Assembly (NCBI GenBank): GCA_027596075.1
Contig: JADGJC010000241.1
Location: 1 to 63,226 of the forward strand
Origin: Rhizophlyctis rosea
Lineage: Eukaryota; Chytridiomycota; Chytridiomycetes; Rhizophlyctidales; Rhizophlyctidaceae
Length of the DNA: 63,226 bases
Direction: 5' to 3'
Shown here: in pieces, positions 53,288 through 63,226 of the stretch
How positions within the stretch are numbered: the first letter of the stretch is position 1
How the letters are laid out: every line of letters begins with the position of its first letter
Position numbers and translations under genes: made by a program
Notes under the pieces: model-generated
What the model was told of the DNA's origin: nothing
The model's database searches: none
What the model saw: only the letters and a program-made list of their open reading frames with translations

Positions 53288-54874
53288 ATGCGTGGCGTAA
53301 CATACACGCTCCTCGCCCTCGCGGCCAACTTCGTGCCCGCTCTCGGACAAGCCAATGTGACCGGAAACTGCGTCTCGGGACGCATGAACTTTGACGTTGC
53401 TCGGATATTCCGGAGCGACATTTCTGTCGCTGTTCCGCCTGCTCCGGCACTGCCGTCGGGGAGCACGGTCGCGAACTATGATTTCTCGCTTAACAGTAAG
53501 TTGATGGGTGTCGACGCCGGTGGGCGAGGGAGCGTGGGAAAGTTGGAAGTCTTTTGTTTACTAACAAATAACATTTGCGTTGTGTCACTGTTGTAGTGGG
53601 TACCTTGGATGTAGGTGTTTTCCATTTAAGCGTTGCTGTAAGAATTGTTTGAGACTAACCGGTGCTTCTAACTTACAGTTCGGAACTAATGGAAGCGTGT
53701 CCATCATGTTGACACGAAGTGCATCGGGAGCTGCAACGGGAACGAAAGTTTCTAGCACAAGGTGCGTCAGATACTTATTTACGACTGAACGTCAACAGCT
53801 TTCGATCCTCATTCCTCTCATCAGATACATCAACTACGGCAAAATCACCGCCCGCCTCCGCGCCGCCGCACAACCCGGTGTCGTTACCACATTCATCACC
53901 ATGAGCGACCGTCACGACGAGATTGATTGGGAGATTGTCGGTGGGGACCTTAGGAGTGCGCAGAGCAATGTTTTCTACAAGGGCATTCGTAAGTTAACGG
54001 GCTGGTAATTTGAGCGTCGAAGGCTTTATGTATGTTGACATGTGCTGTTGCAGAGGAGTTTGGAGTGCACGGTGGAACGCATGCTATTCCGAATGGTGGG
54101 AGCGTGGCTGATTTCCATGAGTAAGTGTGTTCGCCATGTCATGCGATTGCATTATCCCACACGATCGCTAATTTTTCGCGTGTCTTCCTTTAGCTATGCA
54201 ATTGACTGGAAGCACGACACAATCACGTGGGACCCTGATGTTTTTGACACCTGCATCGTCAATCGAGCGCTAATGTCCTCATCTGCAGATGGTCAATCGA
54301 TGGAAATGTCGTTCGCACTTTGAGCCGCGCCGGTTCTACATCACCCATGACACCAGCTGGCGAGCAATGGTTCCCCGCTACGCCCTCTCTATTCCAACTA
54401 TCTGTGTGGGACGGAGGCTCTTCGGATCAACAAGGAACGCGCGATTGGGCTGGTGGTGCCATCCAATGGGGTAGTTTGCAAAACTTGTCGGCCATCTACC
54501 AATATATTGATGTTCAATGCTGTGAGTGCTTAGACACATTGTTTTTTGTTGTCATATTGTTCGGTTTGCTCACGTCGCATACGAAAATAACAGACGACAG
54601 CAACGACCAACCCGTACCAGCGTGGCCCGCCGTGGGAGCCACTAACCCCGCCAAGGGCGCAACCATCAATAACACCAGTGTTATGAGTCCCAACTCCACC
54701 GCCGGCGGTCATACCGTCATCTCCCAACCGACTTCTGGCGCCGTGCTGCCCAATGCACCCGGAAACAAAAATGCGCAGGCTTCCGCCAACGGAGTTGTTG
54801 AGCGTTTGGCGGCTAGTGGATCGAAGGGAGCCTTGGCTGCGTTGATGATTGCTGTGCTTGTGTTTGGGATTTGA
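53288..54874 (+). CDS. CRH-type GH16 transglycosylase, GPI-anchored
   Basis: Eight exons (53288-53495, 53597-53610, 53679-53761, 53825-53988, 54054-54120, 54194-54226, 54289-54521, 54594-54874) give 360 residues. A signal peptide (MRGVTYTLLALAANFVPALG) precedes a GH16 domain with the catalytic motif DEIDWEIVG, in which the two Glu act as nucleophile and acid/base, plus GKITARLRAAAQPGVVTTFI before it, YKGIQEFGVHGGTH, and the acceptor-side ITWSIDGNVVRTL and WDGGSSDQQGTRDWAGG. This is the CRH/UTR2 layout: enzymes that cross-link chitin to beta-glucan in the wall. A Ser/Thr/Asn linker and a C-terminal hydrophobic tail (ALAALMIAVLVFGI after a small-residue site) predict a GPI anchor. The 14-base second exon is notably tiny. 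The CBM18 domain of yeast Crh1 is absent. Confidence 0.92.
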
Positions 54875-56184
54875 TGACGTTCGATTGGGCTGATGTAGGT
54901 GTATATGTAGGGACTGATGATTAGGTAGACATACCTTTACGGTGTTGTTTCACGTAGATCCATTTGGCAAGTTGTTCATATAGTTGTGTATAATTGAGTT
55001 TCTTGTTTTTCGTGAATGATCTGAAGTAAGTACCATAGGTGTCCCGCTGGAGGAAAGGTGGTTGTGCCATCTTTGTGAAAGTTGTTGTCACATCTTGCTT
55101 GCGATGCTTCCAATCAACCCTGAAGAGAACGAAATGGATGTTTGGAGGGGTACCTCAGCACTGAAAGGGATGGATCGCGGGATGTGACGGACAACGCATG
55201 TTAAAGAGAATACGACATGGTTTTGCGTATAGTTGCCATCGTCCTTTTGGCATGTGAGATGCATCCCGCCACTGAAAGATGAGAGATTGCCAAAATGTGC
55301 TGCACCATGCTGCGCAGTGCCCATATGACCAACCTCCGCAATTGCCGCACCTCCGAACCTCCGCGATTGTCCAGAACAACATCTTGATGTGAGACCGAGC
55401 GGCCGAGGTTGTCATCCTGCTTCAGCTGCTTCTTCTGGCCTCCATGCATCTCACCGCCGCTATCATCATCTGAGTTGTCCCAAGAATTCGTTCGTCCGTC
55501 GTCAAAGGGAAAGAGCCCACTGGACGCTCGTTGCTCATAAGACCCTTAGACCCTAATCCCACAAAACCACAGAACATTCACTAACCCACAAAAGGCCAGT
55601 GACTGCGCGGGGCCATGGAGCCTCCGCTTTGTAGAAGGCCTCTCCCAATTCAAAAACTGTCTGACCCATGCGCCTTAATTCGTATCACCTCGTTAAATCC
55701 ATTCTTATATTCCGGTCACACAAAGTACAAAGCTTTAGTGTACCCATATTGCTTTTTTGGGTGTAGATTGAGAGCGGGTGACTTGCAAAGCCACTGAAAA
55801 ACGCGTGGGAGAACCGACGGTCTGGATCTGTGGCTGGGAACCCAGAACCAGAGATGGTGCTGGTAAACTTTGTGAATTTTGGGGGCCACGTCTGCTCACG
55901 CGCAGCAAGGTGGGAGGCTCCTTCCAATTTGTGGGCTTTTTAGACAATATATTTCTTATCAAGAAAAGCAAGCTTTTGATTGAAGCAACGCAGCTATTTG
56001 TTTATCCTCCCCACCTTCCCACCTTCTCAGGCATTTAGCGGTGGTTGGGTCATTCTGGACACTCCTTGACTTTGCGCCAGGCAATTGACGCGTGGGTGGA
56101 CTTATTCTTGGAGGAAGAAGAAGAGCTCCCTGCATTCTCATTGCTGTCAGGGTCCCAATAAACAAATAACACTTTGAGTTGACT
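54875..56184. other. Long intergenic region, no convincing gene
   Basis: About 1.3 kb. Overlapping reverse frames near 55088-55449 and 55685-55971 lack domains and starts in good context. The last part is the upstream region of the RING gene. Confidence 0.45.
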
Positions 56185-57619
56185 ATGCACTGCAAAGTGC
56201 TCATGATGGGAGCGTCGTTATTGCTTGGAGTGGTGACGGGGACGGAAGGAACAGTGCTGATGCCGGATACGGACGAGACGTTCTTGGTATGCATTTCGCT
56301 CACCATGTTCCCATTATGTTTTTCTGGCCCTCACACTTTGCAACATGACAGGATAGAGCAGCCGCGTTTGGACCAAAAGTTCCTCCAGAAGGTACATTTC
56401 TCCTTCCTATCAAAACCACATCGACCCCACATCATGCTAACAAACTCCTTCAAAAATCATGTTACAGGTTTAGCAGGCCCCCTCTACTCCATGGCCCACC
56501 TCCCCTCCGAAAATGCCAAATACGGCTGCACAATACCAGACATACCCCAATACCGGCGCAACCCCAGCCCCTACCACAACGGCTGGATCGCGCTGGTATT
56601 ACGGGGCGGCGGGTGTTCCTTTGCGGAGAAAGTCCGCAATATGCAACAGGCTGGTGCGAAGGCTGTGTTGATTGGGAATGATGAGAGTGATGCGCTGATT
56701 ACCATGTAAGATGCGGAGGTTTGGTTTCTGAGAGGGGTTGATTTTTGGGGTTTTTGGGAGGGTGGTGAGCTAAATGGGAGATACAAAACACAGGCACGCA
56801 TCATCCTCAACAGAAGACATCTCCATCCCCTCAGTATTCATCGGCCACACTTCCTACACCTCCATCTCCTCCGCCGCAAACTCAATCCAAACACACTTCT
56901 CCTTCCCCCCATCATCCCGCTACTCCACCACCTCCTCCTCCTCTGCACACTTCATAGCCCCCATAACCATCATCCTCTTCCCCGGCACACCCATCCTAAC
57001 AATGGCAGATCTCATCATAATCCTGTTGTTGTCGATGATGATTGTTGTTGCGCTGGGGTATGGGGCTTGGAGGGTTGTGGATCAGTTTAGGAGACGGAGG
57101 GTGGGGGAGGCGGCGGTGGAGGAGGGGCAGGGTGGGGGTGGGGAGGTGGGAGGGGGAGGTGGGGGAAGGAGGTTACAGTTGGATCCCGATGTTTTGGGAG
57201 GGTTTGCGACGAGGGTGTATCATGAGGAGAAGAGTGGGGAGGCCAAGACTTGTGGTGAGTTTTCATTGGGTGTCCTTGGTGGTGTTGAGAAATATGTGCT
57301 ATTTGAATTGGTGGTGCTGATAATTTTTTTTTTGCCTTTTCCTGCTTCGCCACACACAGCAATATGCCTAGACGATTTCCAAGATGGAGATGAGTTACGG
57401 ATACTGCCGACTTGTACGCACGAGTTCCATACGAGATGTAGGTTTGGGATCTTTCCCTCGGCTTGCCCTTCCAGCTGCAATCTTACACCTTCCACTCATA
57501 TTCCATCTTCCCATTCAATAGGCGTTGATCCATGGCTAACAACACGTTCCAGTACATGTCCAATGTGCAATCGCGCTACCACACCTGCCTCAGAAACCAC
57601 GCCTCTATTGCAAGGATAG
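56185..57619 (+). CDS. PA-TM-RING E3 ubiquitin ligase (RNF13/RNF167-like)
   Basis: Six exons (56185-56286, 56352-56391, 56468-56705, 56794-57254, 57360-57437, 57522-57619) give 338 residues. A signal peptide (MHCKVLMMGASLLLGVVTG) leads to a lumenal protease-associated domain with NGWIALVLRGGGCSFAEKVR and NMQQAGAKAVLIGNDES. A membrane helix (MADLIIILLLSMMIVVALGY) follows, then a glycine-rich cytosolic linker and a RING-H2 domain: CAICLDDFQDGDELRILPTC, THEFHTRC, VDPWLTTRSSTCPMC. All eight zinc ligands are present, as is the Trp that contacts E2. These ligases act on endosomes and lysosomes or the vacuole. The tail ASETTPLLQG carries an ExxxLL signal like that of the protein at 14.7-16.1 kb, supporting that location. 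Confidence 0.92.
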
Positions 57620-58870
57620 CCAACCCTCTGTGATCATTGTCGCATCCCACGTGTGCGCCCCCAGTCTGAGGGCCACAGTTATCCGACTTGCTGGTCAGTT
57701 GGGAAACTGCACTTACCTGAAAAAAAGGCCTGTTTCATTTGGAGCACTATTCTTTTCACCTTAGCTTGTAATTGCAAACGGACGCTTTCTGTTTTTGGAG
57801 TTTTACTTAGTGAATCCCGGTTTCTGTGTACATATTCTGTAATCACCCTCCGCCTTTTCTTTCTGTAATAATCTACTTGTACTTAGCTCTTTTTTTTGGA
57901 AATCTTTTGATAATGGCCTTGAGGTTTGTATGAAGCTTATAAGTCTGTGAAAGGGGGACGATCAAAATCGATCCGAAAGATTGTTAGACAGGTTCCGTTG
58001 TTTGAGAAATTGTCAGCAATGGATGAAGATTCGTGATTCAAGTATAGGAAGCCTTTTTATTATTTTTTTTCTTGCACAAGTAGGTGAAGTAGGTAACCAT
58101 GACAAGGATTTATGCGTGCTTCTTTCACCGCGGCAAAGCGATCGATGGTCGATTTAGTGGAGGGTGTAGGTTGATCTTTTTTTTTTGATGTACTCCAGTG
58201 GGTTGATCAGAGTGATAAAGTCAAGAAGATCAAGGGAAATTTCCCCAATCCCGTTAAGCATGGTCGGTTTTGTTCATCCAGTCAATTTTGTTGACCTTGT
58301 CAATGCAGTCAATCCATTCATCGGTCCTGCAAATCCCATTGCTTCCAGTCTTGTCAATCCCTGATTGTCAATGTGTCCACCTTGTCAATCTGCCGATGTT
58401 GTCGAGACTCCTGTAAATCTTCTTACTCTTGTCAATCGCTGGTTGTCAATCTTTTTGAACGTCATCACTCTTTCGCTGCTTGTCAATTTCTGGTCGTCAA
58501 TCTTGTCAATCTTGTCGATGTGGTTACTTCCAGCAAATATCTTGTCGATCTCGTCACGAGTTATTGTCCTCGCCAACTCCGTGCCGGTGTCTCAATCCCT
58601 GCGCTGATGAGTCTCGTCAATCTGTTACTCTCGTACTCTTGTTAATCAATTAAAGGCAATCTTGACAATCTCCTGCCCGATGGGTGAGCCGTAAGACGGC
58701 GCAGTGACAACGCTTCAATCATAAATGTGGAACCCCTCAATGGCCGAAAGGGCCCGGCAAGAACAAATTGATACCATAGATACACTTTCTACAAAGCTAC
58801 CATTGTCTACGTGTACAAATCCTACATACTCTAAATATACCATCCTAAGAAATCCTTATCGGAATACGTC
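57620..58870. other. Tail-to-tail intergenic region with repeat tract
   Basis: No gene is seen. The first part is AT-rich with several T runs (3' flank of the RING gene). The second contains the GTCAAT repeat tract and a GC-rich, hairpin-prone segment. The end is the 3' flank of the ZNF277-like gene. Confidence 0.5.
58279..58622. repeat. Degenerate GTCAAT tract (CTTGTCAATC-like units)
   Basis: Twelve exact copies of GTCAAT on the forward strand lie within about 340 bases, mostly inside a longer CTTGTCAATC context, with several one-base variants (GTCGAT, GTTAAT). Spacing is irregular, from 9 to over 100 bases, so it is not a clean tandem satellite. On the reverse strand the unit reads ATTGAC and in one frame encodes Ile-Asp-Lys repeats (IDKIDKIDD) in a 63-codon frame, so it may be a decayed coding repeat, a cluster of protein-binding sites or simple-sequence expansion. 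Confidence 0.65.
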
Positions 58871-61228
58871 CTACTCCCCCTTCACAATCCCATAACTACT
58901 CTTCCCAACCCACGCAACAACCTCCTCCCTCCCCCCACCCCGTTCCCTCTCCTCCTCCTCCTCGCTAGGCCGAACATGTTCCTCTTCCTGCTGCACAGGC
59001 GCTGCCTCTCCCGACGGCCCTCCCACATCCCCCTCCTTCGCCTCCTCATCCTCCTGCAACCTCCTCAAATGATCCTGCAACGCAACCCGTCGGAACTCCT
59101 CCTGCGCTTCCTTGATCGCGGCCTGGTTGGCGCTCTCGTCGTCTTCGTCGGCGAGGGCGGTGTCGAACATGAGGAGGGGGTCGTTTTCGTAGCAGGGGAA
59201 TAGGTTTCTTTGAAAGAGAATGAGGGAAGCCGTGTCAACGAAAAAGTAGAAAAGGGTACTTTCCAACAAACAATAGAAATGAGAGGGAAAAGCAGAAACT
59301 CACTGAGGATCACTCCAAAACTCCGCCTCCTTCTTCACATCCACGAAATGCTTCTCCTTCTCCATATGCTCCGTCATCTCCGGCACGTTCTCAAACTTCT
59401 TCCCGCACGCATAACACGTCGACAGGGACGTCTGGCGCCGGATGAAGTTGATCAATCGGATGGAGCCATAGAAGTCGAGCTCTAGGCGGTGGCGGATGTC
59501 GTTTAAGTCGAATCCGTGCGCGGATTTCATATGGTTGTGCGCGTCGGCGGGGGAGGGGAAGACTTCTTCGTCGAATAGGCACATGGTGAGCTCGGATTCG
59601 GTGTCTTCGTTCCAGTCATCCCAGGCGCTGTGAGGAGGTGAGATGATGAAAAGGTGGTGTGCAGACATATGGCGCGTTGTACTCACTCGTCCTTCCGGTC
59701 CTCGTCACTGTCATACTTGTCGTTCTGGTATGTTTCCCAGTTCTTTCCAGGTTCAAACTCCTACGCGCGCGAATGGGTGAATACAGAGATGACTTGGTGC
59801 AGAGCGTCCATTGCAAACCCACCACATAGTTGATAATGTAAAACCGGTCATATCCGTAGTTGCGCGGGTTGATCTTGAAGTGCTTCTTCTTGCGCATATG
59901 TTTGCGCAGAACCGCAGATGTCTTGAAGATCTTCTCGCAGTACAAACATTGCAGCCCTGCTAGTTTCACTTGCAATGTATCGAGGAACTCGTTGACTTCC
60001 ACAAGGTCTGAATATGAGGTATCAAGTCAATGAGGTTGAATTTGTAATTGATCAACAAAAGAGAATGCACTCAATTGATACGCACTGTCAGGCAGACCAA
60101 TGTTAAATCCGTGCTCATTGAACATATGCTTGAATAGCAGCATCCTTATCAATCGTACGTCAGTAAGTTACCAGGAAGCATGCCGTCGATGACGATAACA
60201 TACCGACTGTCGCACACGAGCTTGCAGAACAAGCACTTGCGGGGCTGGAGGGAATCCTCATGACGCTCACGGTCTTGCACCTTGAGCATTTCGTTCTTCA
60301 CGAGAGATTTAGAACATTCAGACTTGCCAGTCAAAGTCCAAGGATTCAAAGCATTCATACCAGCTTCTCCCTCTGCAACTTCTCCCGATATCCTCGGTCC
60401 TCGTCAACCAGATCTTTCGCCAATAGGTACACTGGCTTGCCATTTGCAGCTGTAAGGTTGATTTATGGATCAATGCCTGATCGTATATGGGTTGATGCCT
60501 GCGTCACACTCACTGCTTTCCTCCGTCTTAACGCCCCCAACGTTTCCAGGACCCTTCTCCGCCGCTCTTTTTGCCCAATATGTTATGTACTTCTCCAAGA
60601 ATGGTAATGCGCCGGTGGGTTCCGCGATCTGAATACCATGCTCGTCTTTCAAATGTTCCAACGCCACGAGAGCATCGGTTACTGGCGCTTGCAGTGAACA
60701 GTCATCGAACGGACATAGGAATGTGGATGGATGCCAGAAGGCGATGGGAGGCGGTGGAGGTGGAGCATTGCTGGACGCGGGGCCGGGAGACGGGGAACGA
60801 CCCTCGGAGTCGGACGAATCATCGGAGTCTACGGAGGCGGTGCGAGTTGACGAGGCGAGAGAAGTTGATAACGCTGAGGTGTCTTTTGGTGTCGGATTTC
60901 TGCCACGGTTATAGGACGAGGAACTGGTTTCGTTGTTTTTTGACGCAGTGTTTGAACGGGCGGGAACAGGTTGAGACGTGACAGTTGCCGAATTGCCGGT
61001 CCTTGGTGGACCTTGCGGTTGCCGAGTCGGTCCACCCCGTCCTCTGCTCGCACCTCCTCGACCTCTGGTACTAGCCGCATTATCAACAGGCCGCTGACCG
61101 CCTCGATGAGGCCCAGCCCAACCTCCACGAGCAGGTGCAGCATTCTGCTCTCGGGAGCGCCATGAAGTGGAGGATGTAGGTCTAGAAGTTGACGAGTTTG
61201 ACTCGGTTGGTGCTGACTCGGTCGGCAT
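58871..61228 (-). CDS. ZNF277: ZNF277-like C2H2 zinc-finger protein
   Basis: Eight exons (61228-60514, 60449-60361, 60295-60204, 60144-60086, 60007-59823, 59760-59687, 59627-59304, 59207-58871) give 624 residues in consistent frame. The first 170 residues are disordered with Arg-Gly repeats (GRGGASRGRGGPTRQ). Then follow the ZNF277 core blocks in order: CPFDDCSLQAPVTDALVALE, FLEKYITYWAKR, CLFCKLVCDS with LFKHMFNEHGFNIGLPDN, VNEFLDTLQ, LQCLYCEKIFKTSAVLRKHM, NPRNYGYDRFYIINYV, the acidic DAWDDWNED, CLFDEEVFPSPADAHNHMKS, RLINFIRRQT and CYACGKKFENVPEMTEHMEK. ZNF277 of animals binds ribosomal protein uS5 and chromatin factors. The RG-rich N-terminal extension and a long Glu-rich C-terminus are additions relative to the animal protein. 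Confidence 0.93.
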
Positions 61229-62255
61229 GATTGTATCGCTGGATCTTCTAAGGAGTCCGCCCCGGTCCGAGTGCTGTTATTGCACGCTGCGAGATCAGGT
61301 GTAGCGTGAGAAAATCTTACACCAGCAAGTTTGGTGTGAGGTCTCAGGTGTGGTGTGAGCTTCAAAAATGCAAAGTCCCCATCAGAGAATCGAACCTGCG
61401 CAGTCTGGTTGTGCCGGACGTGGCTTGTGGATGAGCCCGTTGGCTTGGACTCGGTCGGGCATAACCTGATGCGCCTTGTCCTTCTTGTGTTCACCCGTCC
61501 CCGTATTATGGGTATCCCAAATCAGTCAGCACATCACATTCAGCACACCCATTGTCACCCAACCTGCAGGAAAGATGGAATGGTTACACAGCATTCATGA
61601 CACATGACACAAAGCCCCATCCACATAAAAGCACCATCCACCATCGCCACCCTCCCAATCCTGCCCGTCAAAGATAGGTCCCTTGCTGTCTAACACAAGC
61701 TCATCCCCTCTCCCTTTTGACGACCGTTTGTTCATCGTGGTGTGTCAAAAAGAAGGAGCACTTGAAAGGAGATAGAAGAAGGAACCTCTATCCCTTGTGT
61801 GTGTGTAAACGTCGCCAGAAATACTGAATATCTCATAGACCTCTTGCTCCCAAAAAACCGTACGCATAAACATCTTATCTCTGCATTGACAACACGTTGA
61901 CATCTAATGCGGTTCCCATCATTCTCAGCCCAGCCAATCGTCCGTCTGTTTACTAGTCTTCGCAGAATCAATAGGCCTCACCATTTCCTCATCAGAAAAA
62001 TCACTTAATTTCAACCTCATCTTTTTTGTTCGCGCTCTTTTTTTTCGTGTCTTCTTGTCTGTACTGTTCGTCAACCAACATCTGTACACTTCCTTCGGCC
62101 AATTCACCGTGTAAATCTACCGGCCACCACCACCACTTTCAGCTTTCATTGTTTACTATTACAACCTTTTGTTTACCTTCTCGCACTATACCGATCCTTA
62201 TCTTTCTCGATATTACCAACAATCTTACGCTGGTAAATCACACCTTTCATTCAAA
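61229..62255. promoter_or_regulatory. Divergent intergenic region
   Basis: This lies between the ZNF277-like gene and the small KH-like gene. It includes a possible short reverse frame near 61925-62107 (ends TDDWLG) and a T-rich leader near 62020-62060 upstream of the forward gene. No firm gene is seen. Confidence 0.45.
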
Positions 62256-62966
62256 ATGGCTGCTACCTCATCTTTTGCGAACGACCGGTCTTGGGAGCAA
62301 GTTGGAGTTGGTATGTGTCTATTCCTCGGGCATCACGTGTTCTTTCCCATGAAGCTTTAGCCGATCCCTCATTCTCCTCAACTATCAGATGTCACCGGCT
62401 TTGTCTACTGCCCGCCTGGCTGGGACGAGCAGAGGCTTAGAGCCGGACCCGACGCGGAGGCCATTGGGTAAGACCTGGAGCGAATAGTTCCTTAGTTTCT
62501 TCTCAGAACTAGTGAACTTGACAACTAATGGTTTATTTTCTCACCCTTCCAGCAAGATCGCCATGGACACCTACACCGACATCAGCTACATAAAGGAAAA
62601 GAACGCTATTCAGATTTCTGGAGAAACACACGACGATGTTTACAAAGCGTATGCATCCCTTCCACATTCATTCTTCTTCCATCTCGTTAGAACTCTCGTC
62701 CTCATCAAATCATAACACCTTCCTTTCCCCATTACAGCCAAAACCAACTCAACACCCTCTTCTTCCCCGTCATCGTCAAATCCAAGCGCCAATGGGCCCG
62801 CCCCGACCGCCCAGGCGTCTGGGGCCAACGCCGCGACTCCGCCGGCCCAGGCAACGGTCGCAACCAAAACGGGTTGAGGAAGATGAAGAGTGAGAGTGCG
62901 TTGCAGGCGGCGAGGACTGGGCAGGCTTCCCAGGCCTACGGATCGAACCAGGGCGGGTGGTACTGA
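62256..62966 (+). CDS. Small protein with KH-like segment, unknown function
   Basis: Four exons (62256-62310, 62389-62467, 62553-62648, 62738-62966) give 152 residues. After SFANDRSWEQVGVDVTGFVY comes a core that reads IGKIAMDTYTDISYIKEKNA then IQISGETHDDVYKAQNQLNT. The pattern (Ile-Gly-Lys, small turn, strand, Thr, isoleucines, I-x-G, then helix with A.L) looks like the GxxG-to-beta part of a KH RNA-binding domain, although the canonical GxxG loop is not obvious. The C-terminus is Arg/Gly/Gln-rich (GQRRDSAGPGNGR and SNQGGWY), fitting an RNA-binding protein. I cannot name a family. The splice chain is consistent in phase throughout. Confidence 0.7.
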
Positions 62967-63226
62967 GCAATTCAACACTACAACAAGGCGGATAAATGGA
63001 TGATCTATGAGCGATGTTTTGTGTGTGTTGTTTAGTTTGTTCAGTACTTTGGTGGGGATGGGTCTGTAGATGTTAGTGCAGACTTGGATTTTGTAGTTAT
63101 TTATTTGGATTTCGTTCGTTTTTCGTGTGATGGGGGGGGGGGGGGGGGGGGGGGGGTAAAATAAAAGAAATAAGAAAAGGGATGTGGGTGTGTAAATAAA
63201 AAAATATAACCAAAAAGAAAATTATA
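62967..63226. other. 3' flank of KH-like gene and window end
   Basis: AT-rich 3' flank containing a run of 25 G residues at 63132-63156 and A-rich sequence after it. No gene is seen. Confidence 0.5.
63132..63156. repeat. Poly-G homopolymer, 25 bases
   Basis: Twenty-five consecutive G (C on the reverse strand). Such runs are unstable in replication and often mis-sized by sequencing, so the true length is uncertain. Confidence 0.9.

Noticed and set aside
58385..58576. 63-codon reverse frame with Ile-Asp-Lys repeats in the GTCAAT tract
   Set aside because: The composition is explained by the simple repeat, and there are no splice sites or flanking coding sequence to support a gene.
58590..58760. 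CTGATGAG followed later by GAAA, considered as a hammerhead ribozyme core
   Set aside because: The two core segments are far apart and not in the stem order required, so no hammerhead can form.
61380..61410. Reverse-strand GGTTCGATTC resembling a tRNA B box
   Set aside because: No matching A box, T-stem pairing or acceptor stem could be found around it.
61925..62107. 60-codon reverse frame ending TDDWLG
   Set aside because: It is short, lacks a recognised domain, and lies in the leader region of a forward gene. Coding potential is not excluded but is unsupported.
1..63226. CRISPR arrays, insertion sequences, operons and bacterial promoters
   Set aside because: Spliced eukaryotic genes throughout, and no regularly spaced direct repeats or terminal inverted repeats with a transposase frame were seen.

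Overview
The window is nuclear DNA from a fungus, most likely an early-diverging one close to chytrids. That placement is inference: genes are split by short GT-AG introns (mostly about 50-165 bases), the gene set is fungal (C-5 sterol desaturase, CRH-type GH16 wall enzyme, MIC10), and it also carries genes uncommon in higher fungi (a DHCR24/DWF1-type sterol reductase, a mitochondrial calcium uniporter, a ZNF277-like and a TTC14-like protein, and an ankyrin protein with repeats ending in Trp-Trp). No rRNA, tRNA, CRISPR array or clear transposon was found. For most genes I could rebuild an exon chain whose summed length is a multiple of three.

Layout. 0.6-11 kb: four copies of an unusual F-box family (one forward, three reverse) around a head-to-head pair, sterol delta-24 reductase and MIC10. 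12.8-20.7 kb: a C2H2 transcription factor, a membrane protein with a vacuolar-type sorting signal, a small single-pass protein, C-5 sterol desaturase, and an unrecognised gene. 21.6-24.8 kb: two more F-box copies, forward. 25-37.4 kb: a TTC14-like TPR/RS protein head-to-head with REV7 (HORMA), a tiny secreted cysteine-rich repeat protein, a 984-residue disordered membrane protein, an RS-rich nuclear protein and a multi-pass TMEM198-like protein. 37.5-50 kb: HD phosphohydrolase, glycine-rich RNA-binding protein, mitochondrial calcium uniporter, Gfo/Idh/MocA dehydrogenase, Trp-rich ankyrin protein, mitochondrial ribosomal protein bS6m and a membrane acyltransferase. 50.6-63 kb: WW-domain protein, CRH-type GH16, PA-TM-RING E3 ligase, a GTCAAT-rich repeat tract, ZNF277-like protein and a small KH-like protein.

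Functional themes are the mitochondrion (MIC10, MCU, bS6m, perhaps a COX14-like protein), sterol synthesis (two enzymes), the endolysosomal membrane (two proteins sharing an ExTPLL signal), RNA processing, and ubiquitin-related adaptors (F-box family, RING ligase, ankyrin protein with a possible F-box).

The most distinctive feature is the F-box family: six full-length relatives in 25 kb, only one with both an ATG and an unbroken frame. The others carry different, mostly minimal lesions (4-base deletion, start ATG to ACG, start loss plus a one-base frameshift, many lesions, one Tyr-to-stop), while neighbouring genes have clean frames. This looks like a family caught in birth-and-death evolution. 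The duplicated five-cysteine motif of the secreted peptide is the second most novel item.
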